Of a stretch of 64,000 nt of DNA, positions 17,175 through 26,449 are shown in pieces (the first letter of the stretch is position 1; the number at the start of each line of letters is the position of its first letter). Source of the DNA: Pseudescherichia sp031987975 (GTDB lineage: Bacteria > Pseudomonadota > Gammaproteobacteria > Enterobacterales > Enterobacteriaceae); assembly GCF_031987975.1 (NCBI RefSeq), contig NZ_DALZYX010000005.1:332069-396068 (forward strand), in the 5' to 3' direction. The notes under the pieces are model-generated. The model ran no database searches. It saw only the letters and a program-made list of their open reading frames with translations, and was not told where the DNA came from. The position numbers were made by a program, and so were the translations under genes.

Positions 17175-20100
17175 ATGAAAAGAATGTTAATTAACGCAAC
17201 TCAGCAGGAAGAGTTGCGCGTCGCCCTTGTTGATGGGCAGCGCCTGTACGACCTGGATATCGAAAGCCCGGGACACGAACAGAAAAAAGCGAACATCTAC
17301 AAAGGCAAAATTACCCGTATCGAACCGAGCCTTGAAGCCGCATTTGTTGACTACGGTGCTGAGCGTCACGGTTTCCTTCCTCTCAAAGAGATCGCCCGCG
17401 AATACTTCCCCGCTAACTACAGTGCCCATGGCCGCCCGAACATCAAAGATGTGCTGCGCGAAGGCCAGGAGGTCATTGTCCAGATCGATAAAGAAGAGCG
17501 CGGTAACAAAGGCGCAGCCTTAACCACCTTTATCAGTCTTGCCGGTAGCTACCTGGTTCTGATGCCTAACAACCCGCGTGCGGGCGGCATCTCTCGCCGT
17601 ATCGAAGGCGATGACCGTACCGAGCTGAAAGAGGCGCTGGCAAGCCTGAACATGCCGGACGGCATGGGGTTAATCGTTCGCACCGCAGGCGTGGGCAAAT
17701 CTGCCGAAGCGCTGCAGTGGGACCTTAGCTTCCGCCTGAAACACTGGGAAGCGATCCAGAAAGCGGCTGAAAACCGCCCTGCTCCGTTCCTGATCCACCA
17801 GGAGAGCAACGTTATCGTTCGCGCCTTCCGCGACTACCTGCGCCAGGATATCGGTGAGATCCTCATCGATAACCCGAAGGTGCTGGAGCTGGCTCGCCAG
17901 CATATCGCCGCGCTGGGCCGTCCGGACTTCAGCAGCAAAATCAAGCTCTACACCGGTGAGATCCCGCTGTTCAGCCACTACCAGATCGAGTCGCAGATCG
18001 AGTCCGCCTTCCAGCGTGAAGTGCGCCTCCCCTCCGGCGGCTCCATCGTCATCGACTCCACCGAAGCGCTGACCGCGATTGATATCAACTCCGCCCGCGC
18101 TACCCGCGGTGGCGATATCGAAGAGACGGCGTTTAACACCAACCTGGAAGCGGCAGATGAAATTGCCCGCCAGCTACGCCTGCGCGACCTCGGTGGCCTG
18201 ATCGTTATCGACTTTATCGATATGACGCCGGTTCGCCACCAGCGCGCGGTAGAAAACCGCCTGCGCGAAGCGGTGCGCCAGGACCGTGCCCGTATCCAGA
18301 TCAGCCATATTTCCCGCTTCGGCCTGCTGGAGATGTCCCGTCAGCGTCTCAGCCCCTCTCTGGGCGAGTCCAGCCACCACGTCTGCCCACGCTGTAGCGG
18401 TACCGGGACCATTCGTGACAACGAATCTCTGTCGCTCTCAATTCTGCGCCTGATCGAAGAGGAAGCGCTGAAGGAGAACACCCAGGAAGTTCACGCTATT
18501 GTTCCCGTACCGATTGCCTCCTACCTGCTCAACGAAAAACGTGCCGCGGTAAGCGCGATCGAAGCGCGTCAGGGCGGCATTAAGTGCGTTATCGTGCCGA
18601 ACGACCAGATGGAAACCCCGCACTACTCCGTGCTGCGCGTGCGTAAAGGTGAAGAGACATCCACCCTGAGCTACAAGCTGCCGAAGCTGCATGAAGAGGC
18701 GATGGCGCTGCCGTCCGAAGAGGAGTACGCCGAGCGCAAACAGCCTGAACAGCCTGCGCTGGCGACCTTCGTGATGCCTGACATTCCGCCAGCGCCTGCG
18801 CCGCAGCCGGCTCCTGTCGCTGAAGAGAAAGTGCAGCCGATCGCCGCACAGCCTGCCGCCGCAGCGGAAACTGGCCTGCTGGGCCGCCTCTTTGGCGCAC
18901 TGAAGAAAATGTTCGCCAGCGAGCCTGCCAGCCAGCCGGTTGAAGTCAAAGCGCAAGAAGAAGTTAAAGAAGAGAAACCGGCCCGTTCCCAGGAGCGTCG
19001 CAAGCCGCGCCAGAACAACCGTCGTGACCGCAACGAGCGCGGTGACCGTGGCGATCGTAATGAGCGTCGCGATAGCCGTAGCGAGGGAGCGGAAGCACGC
19101 GAAGGCCGCGATAATCGTGATAATCGTGAGCGTGATGAAAATCGCCGTAGCCGCCGTGAAAAGCAGCAGCCGAACGGTGACGTTCGTGAAGCGCGCCAGC
19201 CGCAGGCCGCCGCTGACGATGGAGATAAAGCTAAATCTCGTGACGAGCAGCAGCAGTCTCGCCGCGAGCGCAACCGTCGCCGCAACGACGAGAAGCGTCA
19301 GGCCCAGCAGGAAGTGAAAGCCCTGAACCGTGAAGAGCAGCCTGTAGCGGAAGTGGAAGCAGAACAGGAAGATCGCGTTCAGGTGATGCCGCGCCGTAAA
19401 CAGCGCCAGCTGAGCCAGAAGGTACGGTTTGAATCTGCACCGTCTGCTGATGCTATCGTTGAAGAGACCGCTGCCCCGGTAACTGATGCTCAGGCATCCC
19501 ATACCGAGCTGGCGAAGGTTGATCTGCCTGCGGTCGTTGAGCAGCCAGTTCAGGAGCAGGACGAGTCTGCCGAGAACCGTGACAACGCCGGTATGCCGCG
19601 CCGCTCACGCCGTTCCCCACGTCACCTGCGCGTTAGCGGCCAGCGCCGCCGCCGCTACCGTGACGAGCGCTACCCGACCCAGTCGCCGATGCCGCTGACC
19701 GTAGCCTGTGCATCGCCGGAGATGGCGTCAGGTAAAGTGTGGATCAGCTACCCGGTCGCTCAGAGCGTCGAGCCGGTTCAGGATGAAGCCAACGTTGAGA
19801 CCGCACCGGAAGCTACCCAGCAGCCGATCGTTGAGCCAGTAGCCGAGCCAATTGCTGCATCCGTCAGCGTTGAACCTGCCGCTGCGGAACCTGTCGCTGT
19901 TGAATCAGTCGCCGCTGAACCTACCGCAGTTGAGCCGGAGGCCGCCGTGAGCGAGCCGCAGCCTGCCGCAGTGGAAACAACGCATCCAGAAGTGATTGAG
20001 ACCCCGGTTGATGAGCAGCCGCAGCTGATTGCTCAGGAAGACGTGCCGGTTGCCGAGCACATCGCCGAGATCGCCGAGCCTGCTGAAACCCCTGTCGAAG

Positions 20101-20417
20101 AGGTTAAAGAGGTAAAAGCCGCTGAGCCTGTTGTCGAAGCGCAGCCGGAACCGGAAGCGAAACCTGTGGTTGAGCCGAAACCTGAGGTTAAGGTGAAGCC
20201 GGTCATTACCGCTGAGCCTGTCGCCGCTAAGCCGCTGCACAGTTTTGCGACCGCACCGATGACCCGTGCGCCAGCTCCGGAATACGTTCCTGAGCAGCCG
20301 CGTCACAGCGACTGGGTTCGCCCGGCGTTTGAGTTCTCGGGCAAGGGTTCTGCGGGCGGCCATAGCGCCACCCATCAGGCCACCGCGCCTGCAACGCGCC
20401 CGCAGCAGCCTGAATAA
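17175..20417 (+). CDS. rne: Ribonuclease E
   Basis: 1080 residues. The main endoribonuclease for mRNA decay and rRNA/tRNA maturation, and the scaffold of the RNA degradosome at the inner membrane. The N-terminal half holds the S1 domain (about 35-125), the DNase I-like catalytic region with Asp in ALTAIDINSA (about 303) and VIDFIDM (about 346), and the zinc-link CPRCSGTG (about 404). The C-terminal half is disordered: the membrane helix TGLLGRLFGALKKMFA (segment A, about 568), arginine-rich RNA-binding stretches, an MPRRSRRSPRHLRV block, a long Glu/Pro/Val/Ala-rich part, and a conserved C-terminus of the PNPase-binding kind. Confidence 0.98.
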   Translation: MKRMLINATQQEELRVALVDGQRLYDLDIESPGHEQKKANIYKGKITRIEPSLEAAFVDYGAERHGFLPLKEIAREYFPANYSAHGRPNIKDVLREGQEVIVQIDKEERGNKGAALTTFISLAGSYLVLMPNNPRAGGISRRIEGDDRTELKEALASLNMPDGMGLIVRTAGVGKSAEALQWDLSFRLKHWEAIQKAAENRPAPFLIHQESNVIVRAFRDYLRQDIGEILIDNPKVLELARQHIAALGRPDFSSKIKLYTGEIPLFSHYQIESQIESAFQREVRLPSGGSIVIDSTEALTAIDINSARATRGGDIEETAFNTNLEAADEIARQLRLRDLGGLIVIDFIDMTPVRHQRAVENRLREAVRQDRARIQISHISRFGLLEMSRQRLSPSLGESSHHVCPRCSGTGTIRDNESLSLSILRLIEEEALKENTQEVHAIVPVPIASYLLNEKRAAVSAIEARQGGIKCVIVPNDQMETPHYSVLRVRKGEETSTLSYKLPKLHEEAMALPSEEEYAERKQPEQPALATFVMPDIPPAPAPQPAPVAEEKVQPIAAQPAAAAETGLLGRLFGALKKMFASEPASQPVEVKAQEEVKEEKPARSQERRKPRQNNRRDRNERGDRGDRNERRDSRSEGAEAREGRDNRDNRERDENRRSRREKQQPNGDVREARQPQAAADDGDKAKSRDEQQQSRRERNRRRNDEKRQAQQEVKALNREEQPVAEVEAEQEDRVQVMPRRKQRQLSQKVRFESAPSADAIVEETAAPVTDAQASHTELAKVDLPAVVEQPVQEQDESAENRDNAGMPRRSRRSPRHLRVSGQRRRRYRDERYPTQSPMPLTVACASPEMASGKVWISYPVAQSVEPVQDEANVETAPEATQQPIVEPVAEPIAASVSVEPAAAEPVAVESVAAEPTAVEPEAAVSEPQPAAVETTHPEVIETPVDEQPQLIAQEDVPVAEHIAEIAEPAETPVEEVKEVKAAEPVVEAQPEPEAKPVVEPKPEVKVKPVITAEPVAAKPLHSFATAPMTRAPAPEYVPEQPRHSDWVRPAFEFSGKGSAGGHSATHQATAPATRPQQPE

Positions 20418-20434
20418 CACGCTCTGCCAATAAT

Positions 20435-20461
20435 AAGCCGACCTCCGGGTCGGCTTTTTTA
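20435..20461. terminator. Bidirectional terminator between rne and the LysR gene
   Basis: AAGCCGACC, loop TCCG, GGTCGGCTT with TTTTTT on the plus side. The T run forms part of the TAA stop codon of the minus-strand LysR gene (20461-20459). On the minus strand it also ends in TTATTATT. Confidence 0.88.
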
Positions 20462-21394
20462 TGCCTTGTCGCCAGGAAGGCGCATTCCGGTGATGCCGGG
20501 TACCGCCTCACGCATCATTTGTAAAAAGGCCCGCAGACGGGCCGGATAGTAACGCGCCCACGGGTAGACCAGATGCACCGGCAGCGGGGTCGGCTCCCAA
20601 TCGGGCAACAGTTGCACCAGTCTGCCCTCACGCAGATCCTCCGCCACTGCCCAGCTTGAGATTATCACCGCCCCTAATCCCTGCAGGGCCGTACTGCGCG
20701 CCACATAGAGGCTGTCGGTATAGAGCCGCGGAGCTATGGTCACCTGCTCAACCTCCCCGGAGGTATGGGTCAGGCTAATACTATGCTGGTAGAAAGTACT
20801 GAGCGCTACCCACGGCAGGGCCGCAAGCTGCTGCGGCCCGGTCATGGCTGGGTAGCGAGCAAGCAGCGTCGGCGCAATCACTACGCTGCGCGGCACCTCC
20901 GCCAGCAGCACCGACACCGTACTCGGATCAATCTCCGCGCCGACGCGGATAGCGCAATCAATGTTAGCGCTCAGAAAATCGACGTTTTTATCGTTTAGCA
21001 TCCACTCAACCGACAGTTGGGGATGCTGGCTAAGAAAATGGGTCAGCGGCGCGAGCAGTTGCTCCTGGCCGAAAGCATGGGGGGCGCGTACCCGCAGGGT
21101 GCCGACCGGCTCATCGCTGGCGTGGCTTACTTCATCCTCAAGCGTTGACCAGGCCGCTATTAATTGTCGGGCATGCTGATAGCAGCGCTCGCCATCGTCG
21201 GTAAGTTTCATGGCGTGGGTCGTGCGCAGGATCAGCTTCACCCCCAGCAGCGCCTCCAGCGACTGAAGACGGCGGCTGACCGTCGCCTGCGTCGTCTCCA
21301 TCAGTCTGGCGGCCGCCGACAGGGTTCCGCTCTCGACGATGCGCACATAGGTGTGCATCAGGTCAACCCGGTCTATACGTTCAGTTCGCTTCAT
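20459..21394 (-). CDS. LysR-family transcriptional regulator
   Basis: 311 residues from the ATG at 21394 (MKRTERIDRVDLMHTYVRIVE). The winged helix-turn-helix spans about residues 12-62 (SGTLSAAARLMETTQATVSRRLQSLE), followed by a two-lobed periplasmic-binding-like effector domain. LysR regulators usually control the divergently transcribed neighbour, here the MFS exporter at 21504; the 109-base gap between them is the likely operator. The effector is unknown. The pair sits where E. coli has rne directly beside flgL, so it is an insertion relative to that genome. Confidence 0.9.
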   Translation of the reverse strand: MKRTERIDRVDLMHTYVRIVESGTLSAAARLMETTQATVSRRLQSLEALLGVKLILRTTHAMKLTDDGERCYQHARQLIAAWSTLEDEVSHASDEPVGTLRVRAPHAFGQEQLLAPLTHFLSQHPQLSVEWMLNDKNVDFLSANIDCAIRVGAEIDPSTVSVLLAEVPRSVVIAPTLLARYPAMTGPQQLAALPWVALSTFYQHSISLTHTSGEVEQVTIAPRLYTDSLYVARSTALQGLGAVIISSWAVAEDLREGRLVQLLPDWEPTPLPVHLVYPWARYYPARLRAFLQMMREAVPGITGMRLPGDKA

Positions 21395-21503
21395 CTTGTT
21401 TTTGCCTATACGTTTCGCGTATAAGCTTTTTACCATTGGGCTGGCTACCGCGTCACGCCATCTTCAGCAAAAATGTCCTCACACCATCTTTGAGGACTCT
21501 ATT
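21395..21503. promoter_or_regulatory. Shared divergent promoter region of LysR and MFS genes
   Basis: A 109-base gap between divergent starts. LysR regulators bind such gaps at T-N11-A boxes; ATACGTTTCGCGTAT (21408-21422) is an inverted repeat of that kind and a candidate operator. No promoter element was assigned with confidence. Confidence 0.5.
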
Positions 21504-22715
21504 ATGAACCGCCAGGCATCACCCTTTGACGTACCGCGCTGGATTATCTTCATCCTGGCAATGGGGGCCGGATTTAGCGTTGCTGCTATCTATTACGCGC
21601 AACCACTGCTGCCGCTGATGGGGAGCGATCTCCACTTAACCGTTAACGGCATGGGGCTGGTGCCCACGCTCACTCAGGCAGGCTATGCGCTGGGCATTCT
21701 GTTTCTGCTGCCGCTGGGGGACCGCTACGATCGCCGGACACTGATCCTGGTGAAATGTGCTGCGCTGGCGCTCTTTCTACTGGCCTGTAGCCTGACCAGC
21801 CACCTCAATACTCTGCTGGCAGTTAGTCTGCTGCTGGGGATGGCGGCGACTATGGCGCAGGATATCGTGCCGGCGGCGGCGATCCTTGCGCCGGAAGGCA
21901 AACAGGGGAAAACCGTCGGTACCGTGATGACCGGCCTGCTGCTGGGGATCCTGCTCTCCCGAACGGTTAGCGGTTTCGTGGGTGCGGCCTTTGGCTGGCG
22001 TGTAATGTATCAGCTGGCAGCGGCGAGCATTGCCTTTATCGGTGTGGTGATGTGGGCCGTGCTGCCGCGCTTTGCTGTCCACTCTACCCTCAGCTACCCG
22101 GCGCTGATGCGCTCCATGGCCCAGCTGTGGGGGCGCTACCCTGCCCTGCGCCGCGCCGCGCTGGCCCAGGGCTTTCTCTCGGTGGCCTTTAGCGCCTTCT
22201 GGTCTACCCTGGCGGTGATGTTGCTGGATCGTTTTCACCTTGGTAGTGCGGTAGCAGGAACCTTCGGCATTGCCGGCGCGGCAGGCGCACTGGCCGCACC
22301 GCTGGCCGGCGGCCTGGCTGACCGGGTCGGGGCGGCGAAAGTCACCCAGCTGGGTGCAGCGCTGGTTACCGTCTCCTTTGCCCTGATGTTTGCCCTGCCG
22401 CTGCTCTCTACCCAGATGCAACTGGTGCTGATTGCCATTGCGGCGGTAGGCTTTGATCTCGGATTGCAGTCGAGCCTCGTTGCTCACCAGAACCTGGTTT
22501 ACAGCCTGGAGCCGCAGGCGCGGGGTCGTCTCAACGCCCTGCTGTTTACCGTGGTATTTATTGGCATGGCGGCTGGCTCTGCCCTCGGCAGCAAAATCTA
22601 CACCCTGGCGGGCTGGCCTGGCGTGGTCGCGCTGGCCACGGCTTCAGGACTCATAGCTCTGGGGATCCGTCTTGCGGCGGGTAGTCGTCAGGCCGCAGTG
22701 GCAAACATCGGATAA
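21504..22715 (+). CDS. Major facilitator superfamily efflux transporter
   Basis: 403 residues from the ATG at 21504, with TGAGGAC in front; the frame is open further upstream but into the LysR gene. Twelve membrane segments are apparent. The MFS loop 2-3 motif appears as PLGDRYDRRTLIL (about residues 70-82) and again in the second half as AGGLADRVGAAKV. It is most like the DHA1/YgaY-type sugar or drug exporters of enterics. The substrate is unknown; the divergent LysR regulator suggests inducible export. Confidence 0.87.
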   Translation: MNRQASPFDVPRWIIFILAMGAGFSVAAIYYAQPLLPLMGSDLHLTVNGMGLVPTLTQAGYALGILFLLPLGDRYDRRTLILVKCAALALFLLACSLTSHLNTLLAVSLLLGMAATMAQDIVPAAAILAPEGKQGKTVGTVMTGLLLGILLSRTVSGFVGAAFGWRVMYQLAAASIAFIGVVMWAVLPRFAVHSTLSYPALMRSMAQLWGRYPALRRAALAQGFLSVAFSAFWSTLAVMLLDRFHLGSAVAGTFGIAGAAGALAAPLAGGLADRVGAAKVTQLGAALVTVSFALMFALPLLSTQMQLVLIAIAAVGFDLGLQSSLVAHQNLVYSLEPQARGRLNALLFTVVFIGMAAGSALGSKIYTLAGWPGVVALATASGLIALGIRLAAGSRQAAVANIG

Positions 22716-22745
22716 AAAAAAGCCGCCCCGGTCAATGAGGGCGGC
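22713..22745 (-). terminator. Intrinsic terminator of the flgKL transcript
   Basis: GCCGCCC (22722-22728) with GGGCGGC (22739-22745). Read on the minus strand it is followed by TTTTTTTT. It begins inside the 3' end of the MFS gene, whose stop codon lies in the A run. Confidence 0.82.
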
Positions 22746-22762
22746 CTGCAAAAAGAGCCGAG

Positions 22763-22798
22763 ACCTGTCCATTTAGCCGGACAGGTTTTCTTTTTTTT
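22763..22798 (+). terminator. Intrinsic terminator of the MFS gene
   Basis: ACCTGTCC (22763-22770), loop ATTTAGCC, GGACAGGT (22779-22786), then TTTCTTTTTTTT. The T run reaches into the TAA stop codon of flgL (22799-22797). Confidence 0.85.
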
Positions 22799-23753
22799 AG
22801 GAATTAATCTGGAACAGCGACATACCCTGCATATCGGAGAACGCTTTGTAGGAAGCCTGTAGCGCCGCCTGCTGCATGGTGTATGAGGAGATCGCCGCGT
22901 TCCAGTCAACGTCAATCAGATCGCTCATCTGCTGGGTCTGACCCAGAGCACGATCGGTACCGAGCGCGTCCAGGTTATCCAGCTCATTAAGCTGGGTACC
23001 GACTTCGGCACGTACGGTCAGAACGTTGTTAAGGGCATTGCGCAGGCCGCGGTTGGTTTTATCCATCACGTCCTGAGCGGTGGCCTGGGCGGTTTCATCT
23101 CCACTTACCGGCGTGTTCAGCGAGGCGATGGCCGAGTCCAGCATCGCAAACAGGTTCGTTTCCTGCTGAGAGCCAGCAGGCTCGGGCACCGCATTGCTGG
23201 TGACGCTATCAAAGACCTGTTTCCCGGTATGAGCAATCACCATGGTCCGCGCGGCGTCTACCTGCTGGGTAATCGGCTGCGTGCCGCCGCCGTATTGGCC
23301 GGAGGTCTGGTCGAACGGTGCGCTTTCGGTTTTGTAGCCACCAAAGATATAGCGGCCGTTGCCGTCGGTGCTGTTGGCCAGGTTCATGATCTGATCGCGA
23401 ATACCCTGAAGATCGGTAGCCAGCGAGGCGCGGTCATCATCGCTCAGAGAGCCGTTGCCGCTGTTGATCACTTTGGACTGCGCTGACTGGATCGCGGTAG
23501 AGACCTGGTCCAGAATGCTGTCTTCCAGCGATACTTTTTGGCTCGCGAAGGTGCGGGCCAGCTGGTATTGATTATTCTGCGCCTGCGCCTGAGAGAGCAC
23601 CACTGCCTGCGAGGCGGCAATGGGATCGTCGGAAGCACGGTTTACGCGCTTGCCGGTAGACATCTGCTCGCCATAGCTTAACCATTTGCTCTGCGAACTG
23701 GTGACACCACGCATGTTTTGTTCATACATCATCTGAGTGCTAACGCGCATCAT
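22797..23753 (-). CDS. flgL: Flagellar hook-filament junction protein FlgL (HAP3)
   Basis: 318 residues. It forms the second ring between the hook and the flagellin filament. The start MMRVSTQMMYEQNMRGV is a flagellin-like N-terminal D0 coiled-coil, and the C-terminus (DVDWNAAISSYTMQQAALQASYKAFSDMQGMSLFQ) closes the D0 bundle. It lies eleven bases after flgK, with which it shares a sigma-28 promoter. FlgN is its export chaperone. Confidence 0.97.
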   Translation of the reverse strand: MMRVSTQMMYEQNMRGVTSSQSKWLSYGEQMSTGKRVNRASDDPIAASQAVVLSQAQAQNNQYQLARTFASQKVSLEDSILDQVSTAIQSAQSKVINSGNGSLSDDDRASLATDLQGIRDQIMNLANSTDGNGRYIFGGYKTESAPFDQTSGQYGGGTQPITQQVDAARTMVIAHTGKQVFDSVTSNAVPEPAGSQQETNLFAMLDSAIASLNTPVSGDETAQATAQDVMDKTNRGLRNALNNVLTVRAEVGTQLNELDNLDALGTDRALGQTQQMSDLIDVDWNAAISSYTMQQAALQASYKAFSDMQGMSLFQINS

Positions 23754-23764
23754 TAACCTCTTGC

Positions 23765-25417
23765 TTAGCGGATGTTCAGTAACGCATCAAACAGCGAGCT
23801 TGCTGTCTGTAAAACCTGTGCGTTAGCGAGATAATATTGCTGGTAACGTTGCAGGTTACCGTACTCTTCGTCGAGGTTAACGCCGGAGATCGACTGCTGC
23901 TGATTGCTCAGCTGGGTCACCACGTTATCCTGGGTGGTGGCGCTGCTCTTCAGCGTGGCCGTGGTACTGCCCACGGTGCTGACCAGCGCGGCATAGGCAT
24001 CGTTGAAGCTCTTGTTGCCGCCGACGCTCTTGCTCTTTTGCAGATCCAGCAGCGCCTGGCCATTGACGTTATCGCTGTCGCCGCTGGTGTCTGACGCCGC
24101 CATAGCGATTTTTGATTCATCCTGGAAGGCCAGATCCATATTGACGATGGCGTTGGCCGTCGGCTTGATGATAAAGCTATCGTTATTACCCGCACCGTTG
24201 GTGGCGCTGATGTTCACCTTCAGGCCGTCGAAGTTCAGGCTGCCGTCGGTAGCATCCGGGGTCGCGGTAAACGAGGTGTTGTCTGACAGGCGCGTCACCT
24301 GCCACTTCGACCCGTCGTAGACCACCTTATAGTCGGTGGCCTGTACCTTGCTGCTGTCGCTCACCGTGGTGGTCAGCGATGCATCGCCAGTGTTCCGCGC
24401 GTTGCTCAGCGTAGAAGGCGATCCAATTTTAAAGAAGTCACCGCCCTGGTCGCCGTTAGCGTCATAGCCTTTGGCGTGCTGGGTGTTGAAGGCGTCAGCA
24501 AAGGAGAGCGCCAGCTGACCCAGCGAGTTGCGGGTCTGATCGAGGTTCTGGCTGCGGAAGGTCAGCAGCCCGCCGAGAGAGCCGCTGTTGAGCAGCTTCT
24601 CCGGGATCTCGACGTTACCCGCGGTCGCGTCAACATAGGCCACGGTGGTACGGGATGGATCGGCGCTGGACGGTACGGCAGCCAGCTGACGGGCAGAGCT
24701 GCCCTGCACCAGGGTGTAGCCGTTCGCCATGCTGATGTTATAGGTGCCGCCGTCCTGAACGCTCACTTCCACGCCAACAATTTTATTCAGTTCGCTTACC
24801 AGCTGATCGCGCTGGTCCAGCAGGTTGTTTGGCGAGGAGCCTGCGCCTACGCCAGTCAGACGGGAAATCTGGTCGTTAAGGTTCGCGATCTGGGTGGTGT
24901 AGTTGTTGATCTGATCCACGCTGGAGGAGATCGACAGGTTAACCTGCTTATCCTGATCGCGGAGATACTGATCGGTCACCTTGAACTGGTTTACCAGGCC
25001 ATCGGCCTTGCCCAGCAGCGTCTGGCGAGAGGCCGGATCTTCGGCGTTGCTCACCAGCGTTTGCAGGCTGGTGAAGAAGTCCTGCATGGTGGTGGCGAGA
25101 GTATTAGTCGAGCCGGAGAGCATGTCATCAATCTTTGACATCTGCTCGTAGCGCGTGGTCAGGCCGCTGCTCTGGGTCTGCGCGGCACGCAGCTGATTGG
25201 TGATGAAGGCGTCATATTCGCGCTGGACGCCGGTGACGTTCACCCCGTTGCCAACCCAACCGCCTGCACCCAGCGTACTGTTTGCCTGTGCCAGCACCGT
25301 CGTCTGACGGGTATAGCCCGCGACGTTATAACTGGAGATGTTATTACTGACGGTATTCAGCGCGGCCTGGGCTGCACTCAGCCCGCTCATGGCGCTGTTA
25401 ATCAAGCTACTGGACAT
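23765..25417 (-). CDS. flgK: Flagellar hook-associated protein FlgK (HAP1)
   Basis: 550 residues. It forms the first junction ring on the hook. The N-terminus SSLINSAMSGLSAAQAALNT and the ANA-type SNNISSYNVAGYTRQ are the rod/hook signature, and the C-terminus (NLQRYQQYYLANAQVLQTASSLFDALLNIR) pairs with it in the D0/D1 core. A sigma-28 promoter lies just upstream inside the flgJ-flgK gap. Confidence 0.97.
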   Translation of the reverse strand: MSSSLINSAMSGLSAAQAALNTVSNNISSYNVAGYTRQTTVLAQANSTLGAGGWVGNGVNVTGVQREYDAFITNQLRAAQTQSSGLTTRYEQMSKIDDMLSGSTNTLATTMQDFFTSLQTLVSNAEDPASRQTLLGKADGLVNQFKVTDQYLRDQDKQVNLSISSSVDQINNYTTQIANLNDQISRLTGVGAGSSPNNLLDQRDQLVSELNKIVGVEVSVQDGGTYNISMANGYTLVQGSSARQLAAVPSSADPSRTTVAYVDATAGNVEIPEKLLNSGSLGGLLTFRSQNLDQTRNSLGQLALSFADAFNTQHAKGYDANGDQGGDFFKIGSPSTLSNARNTGDASLTTTVSDSSKVQATDYKVVYDGSKWQVTRLSDNTSFTATPDATDGSLNFDGLKVNISATNGAGNNDSFIIKPTANAIVNMDLAFQDESKIAMAASDTSGDSDNVNGQALLDLQKSKSVGGNKSFNDAYAALVSTVGSTTATLKSSATTQDNVVTQLSNQQQSISGVNLDEEYGNLQRYQQYYLANAQVLQTASSLFDALLNIR

Positions 25418-25459
25418 GGAGATTCCTTATACACTTTTAGACATAAGTCCTGCTAACGA

Positions 25460-25486
25460 TTATCGGCAGCGCCTTGCTGAACTTGA
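25460..25486 (-). promoter_or_regulatory. Sigma-28 (FliA) promoter of flgKL
   Basis: On the minus strand TCAA (25486-25483), 15 bases, GCCGATAA (25467-25460), a near-perfect class 3 flagellar promoter. It starts transcription of flgK and flgL independently of the upstream flgBCDEFGHIJ transcript. Confidence 0.88.
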
Positions 25487-25492
25487 GAGCTG

Positions 25493-26449
25493 TCAGAACA
25501 GATTTTCAATATCGTTGCTGTAGGCTTTGCTCACCTTATCGCTAAGGGATTTCAGCTGCTGGATCATGCTGGTGAGCTTGCGGGCATAGTTTGGATCGGT
25601 AGCGTAGCCCGCGCTTTGCAACGCCTGCGCCCCCTGCTCGGCGGTTGCTGCGGTGGTCACGGCGGCGTAGCGCGGATTGCGCGACAGCAGGCCGACGTAG
25701 TCCGACAGCGCCTCAAGATAGGAGCCGTAGACGCGGAACTTCGCCTTCACCTTTTTCGCCTCACCGTTCTCATATTCGGTAGTGGTGATCTCAGTGGTGG
25801 GTCCCTTCCAGCTGCCGCTGGCCTTAACGCCAAACAGGTTAAAGCTTGGCTCACCGTTTTCCCGCTTGATCTGCCGCTGGCCCCAGCCTGACTCCAGCGC
25901 CGCCTGGGCGAGGATCAGGTGATGCGGCACCCCGCTCTGCTGACTGGCCAGCCGCGCCGGCAGCGAAAGCTGGGCAAGGAACTCTTTGCTATCACCAGAG
26001 AGCGCGGCATCGTTGCTCGCACCATCTGGGGTTTTCGGCACGGCCTTGCGCACCATCTGGGTCAGGGCCTGGTTTTGATAACTGGTCACCGTTTCCAACG
26101 GAAACTTCATCGGCACCTGTGAAGGTGCCTCTGTGGGTTCACTCTGGCCGCCGGACATCTGCTTCACCATCATCTCCGCCAGCCCCAGCCCCTTGCCTGC
26201 GGTCATCTGCTGGGCAATCTGCTGGTCATACATGCTGGTATACATGCGGCTGGAGTCGCTGCTGAACAGGCCGTCTTTTGGCAGGGCTTCACGCATGCTC
26301 TTCAGCATCATCTGCACGAACATCCCTTCCACCTGGCGGGCCACCGGCCGCAGGTTAGCCTGCGGATCCTGTCCGGCCTGGGTTTTCAGTTCATTCAGCG
26401 ATTGCGCATCCCATGCCGCGCTCGCCATCATCCGGCTGTCAGTTAGCAT
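25493..26449 (-). CDS. flgJ: Rod cap / peptidoglycan hydrolase FlgJ
   Basis: 318 residues. The N-terminal half (about 1-150) is the rod-capping scaffold (QVEGMFVQMMLKSMREALPKDGLFSSD); the C-terminal half is a glucosaminidase-type muramidase that opens the cell wall for the rod, with catalytic Glu in AQAALESGWGQR and the YENGEAKKVKAKFRVYGSY segment. The ATG overlaps the flgI stop (TAATG). Confidence 0.96.
   Translation of the reverse strand: MLTDSRMMASAAWDAQSLNELKTQAGQDPQANLRPVARQVEGMFVQMMLKSMREALPKDGLFSSDSSRMYTSMYDQQIAQQMTAGKGLGLAEMMVKQMSGGQSEPTEAPSQVPMKFPLETVTSYQNQALTQMVRKAVPKTPDGASNDAALSGDSKEFLAQLSLPARLASQQSGVPHHLILAQAALESGWGQRQIKRENGEPSFNLFGVKASGSWKGPTTEITTTEYENGEAKKVKAKFRVYGSYLEALSDYVGLLSRNPRYAAVTTAATAEQGAQALQSAGYATDPNYARKLTSMIQQLKSLSDKVSKAYSNDIENLF

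Noticed and set aside
18438..19502. 354-codon minus-strand frame inside rne
   Set aside because: It mirrors the low-complexity arginine- and glutamate-rich part of RNase E; codon pattern and composition are those of an antisense shadow.
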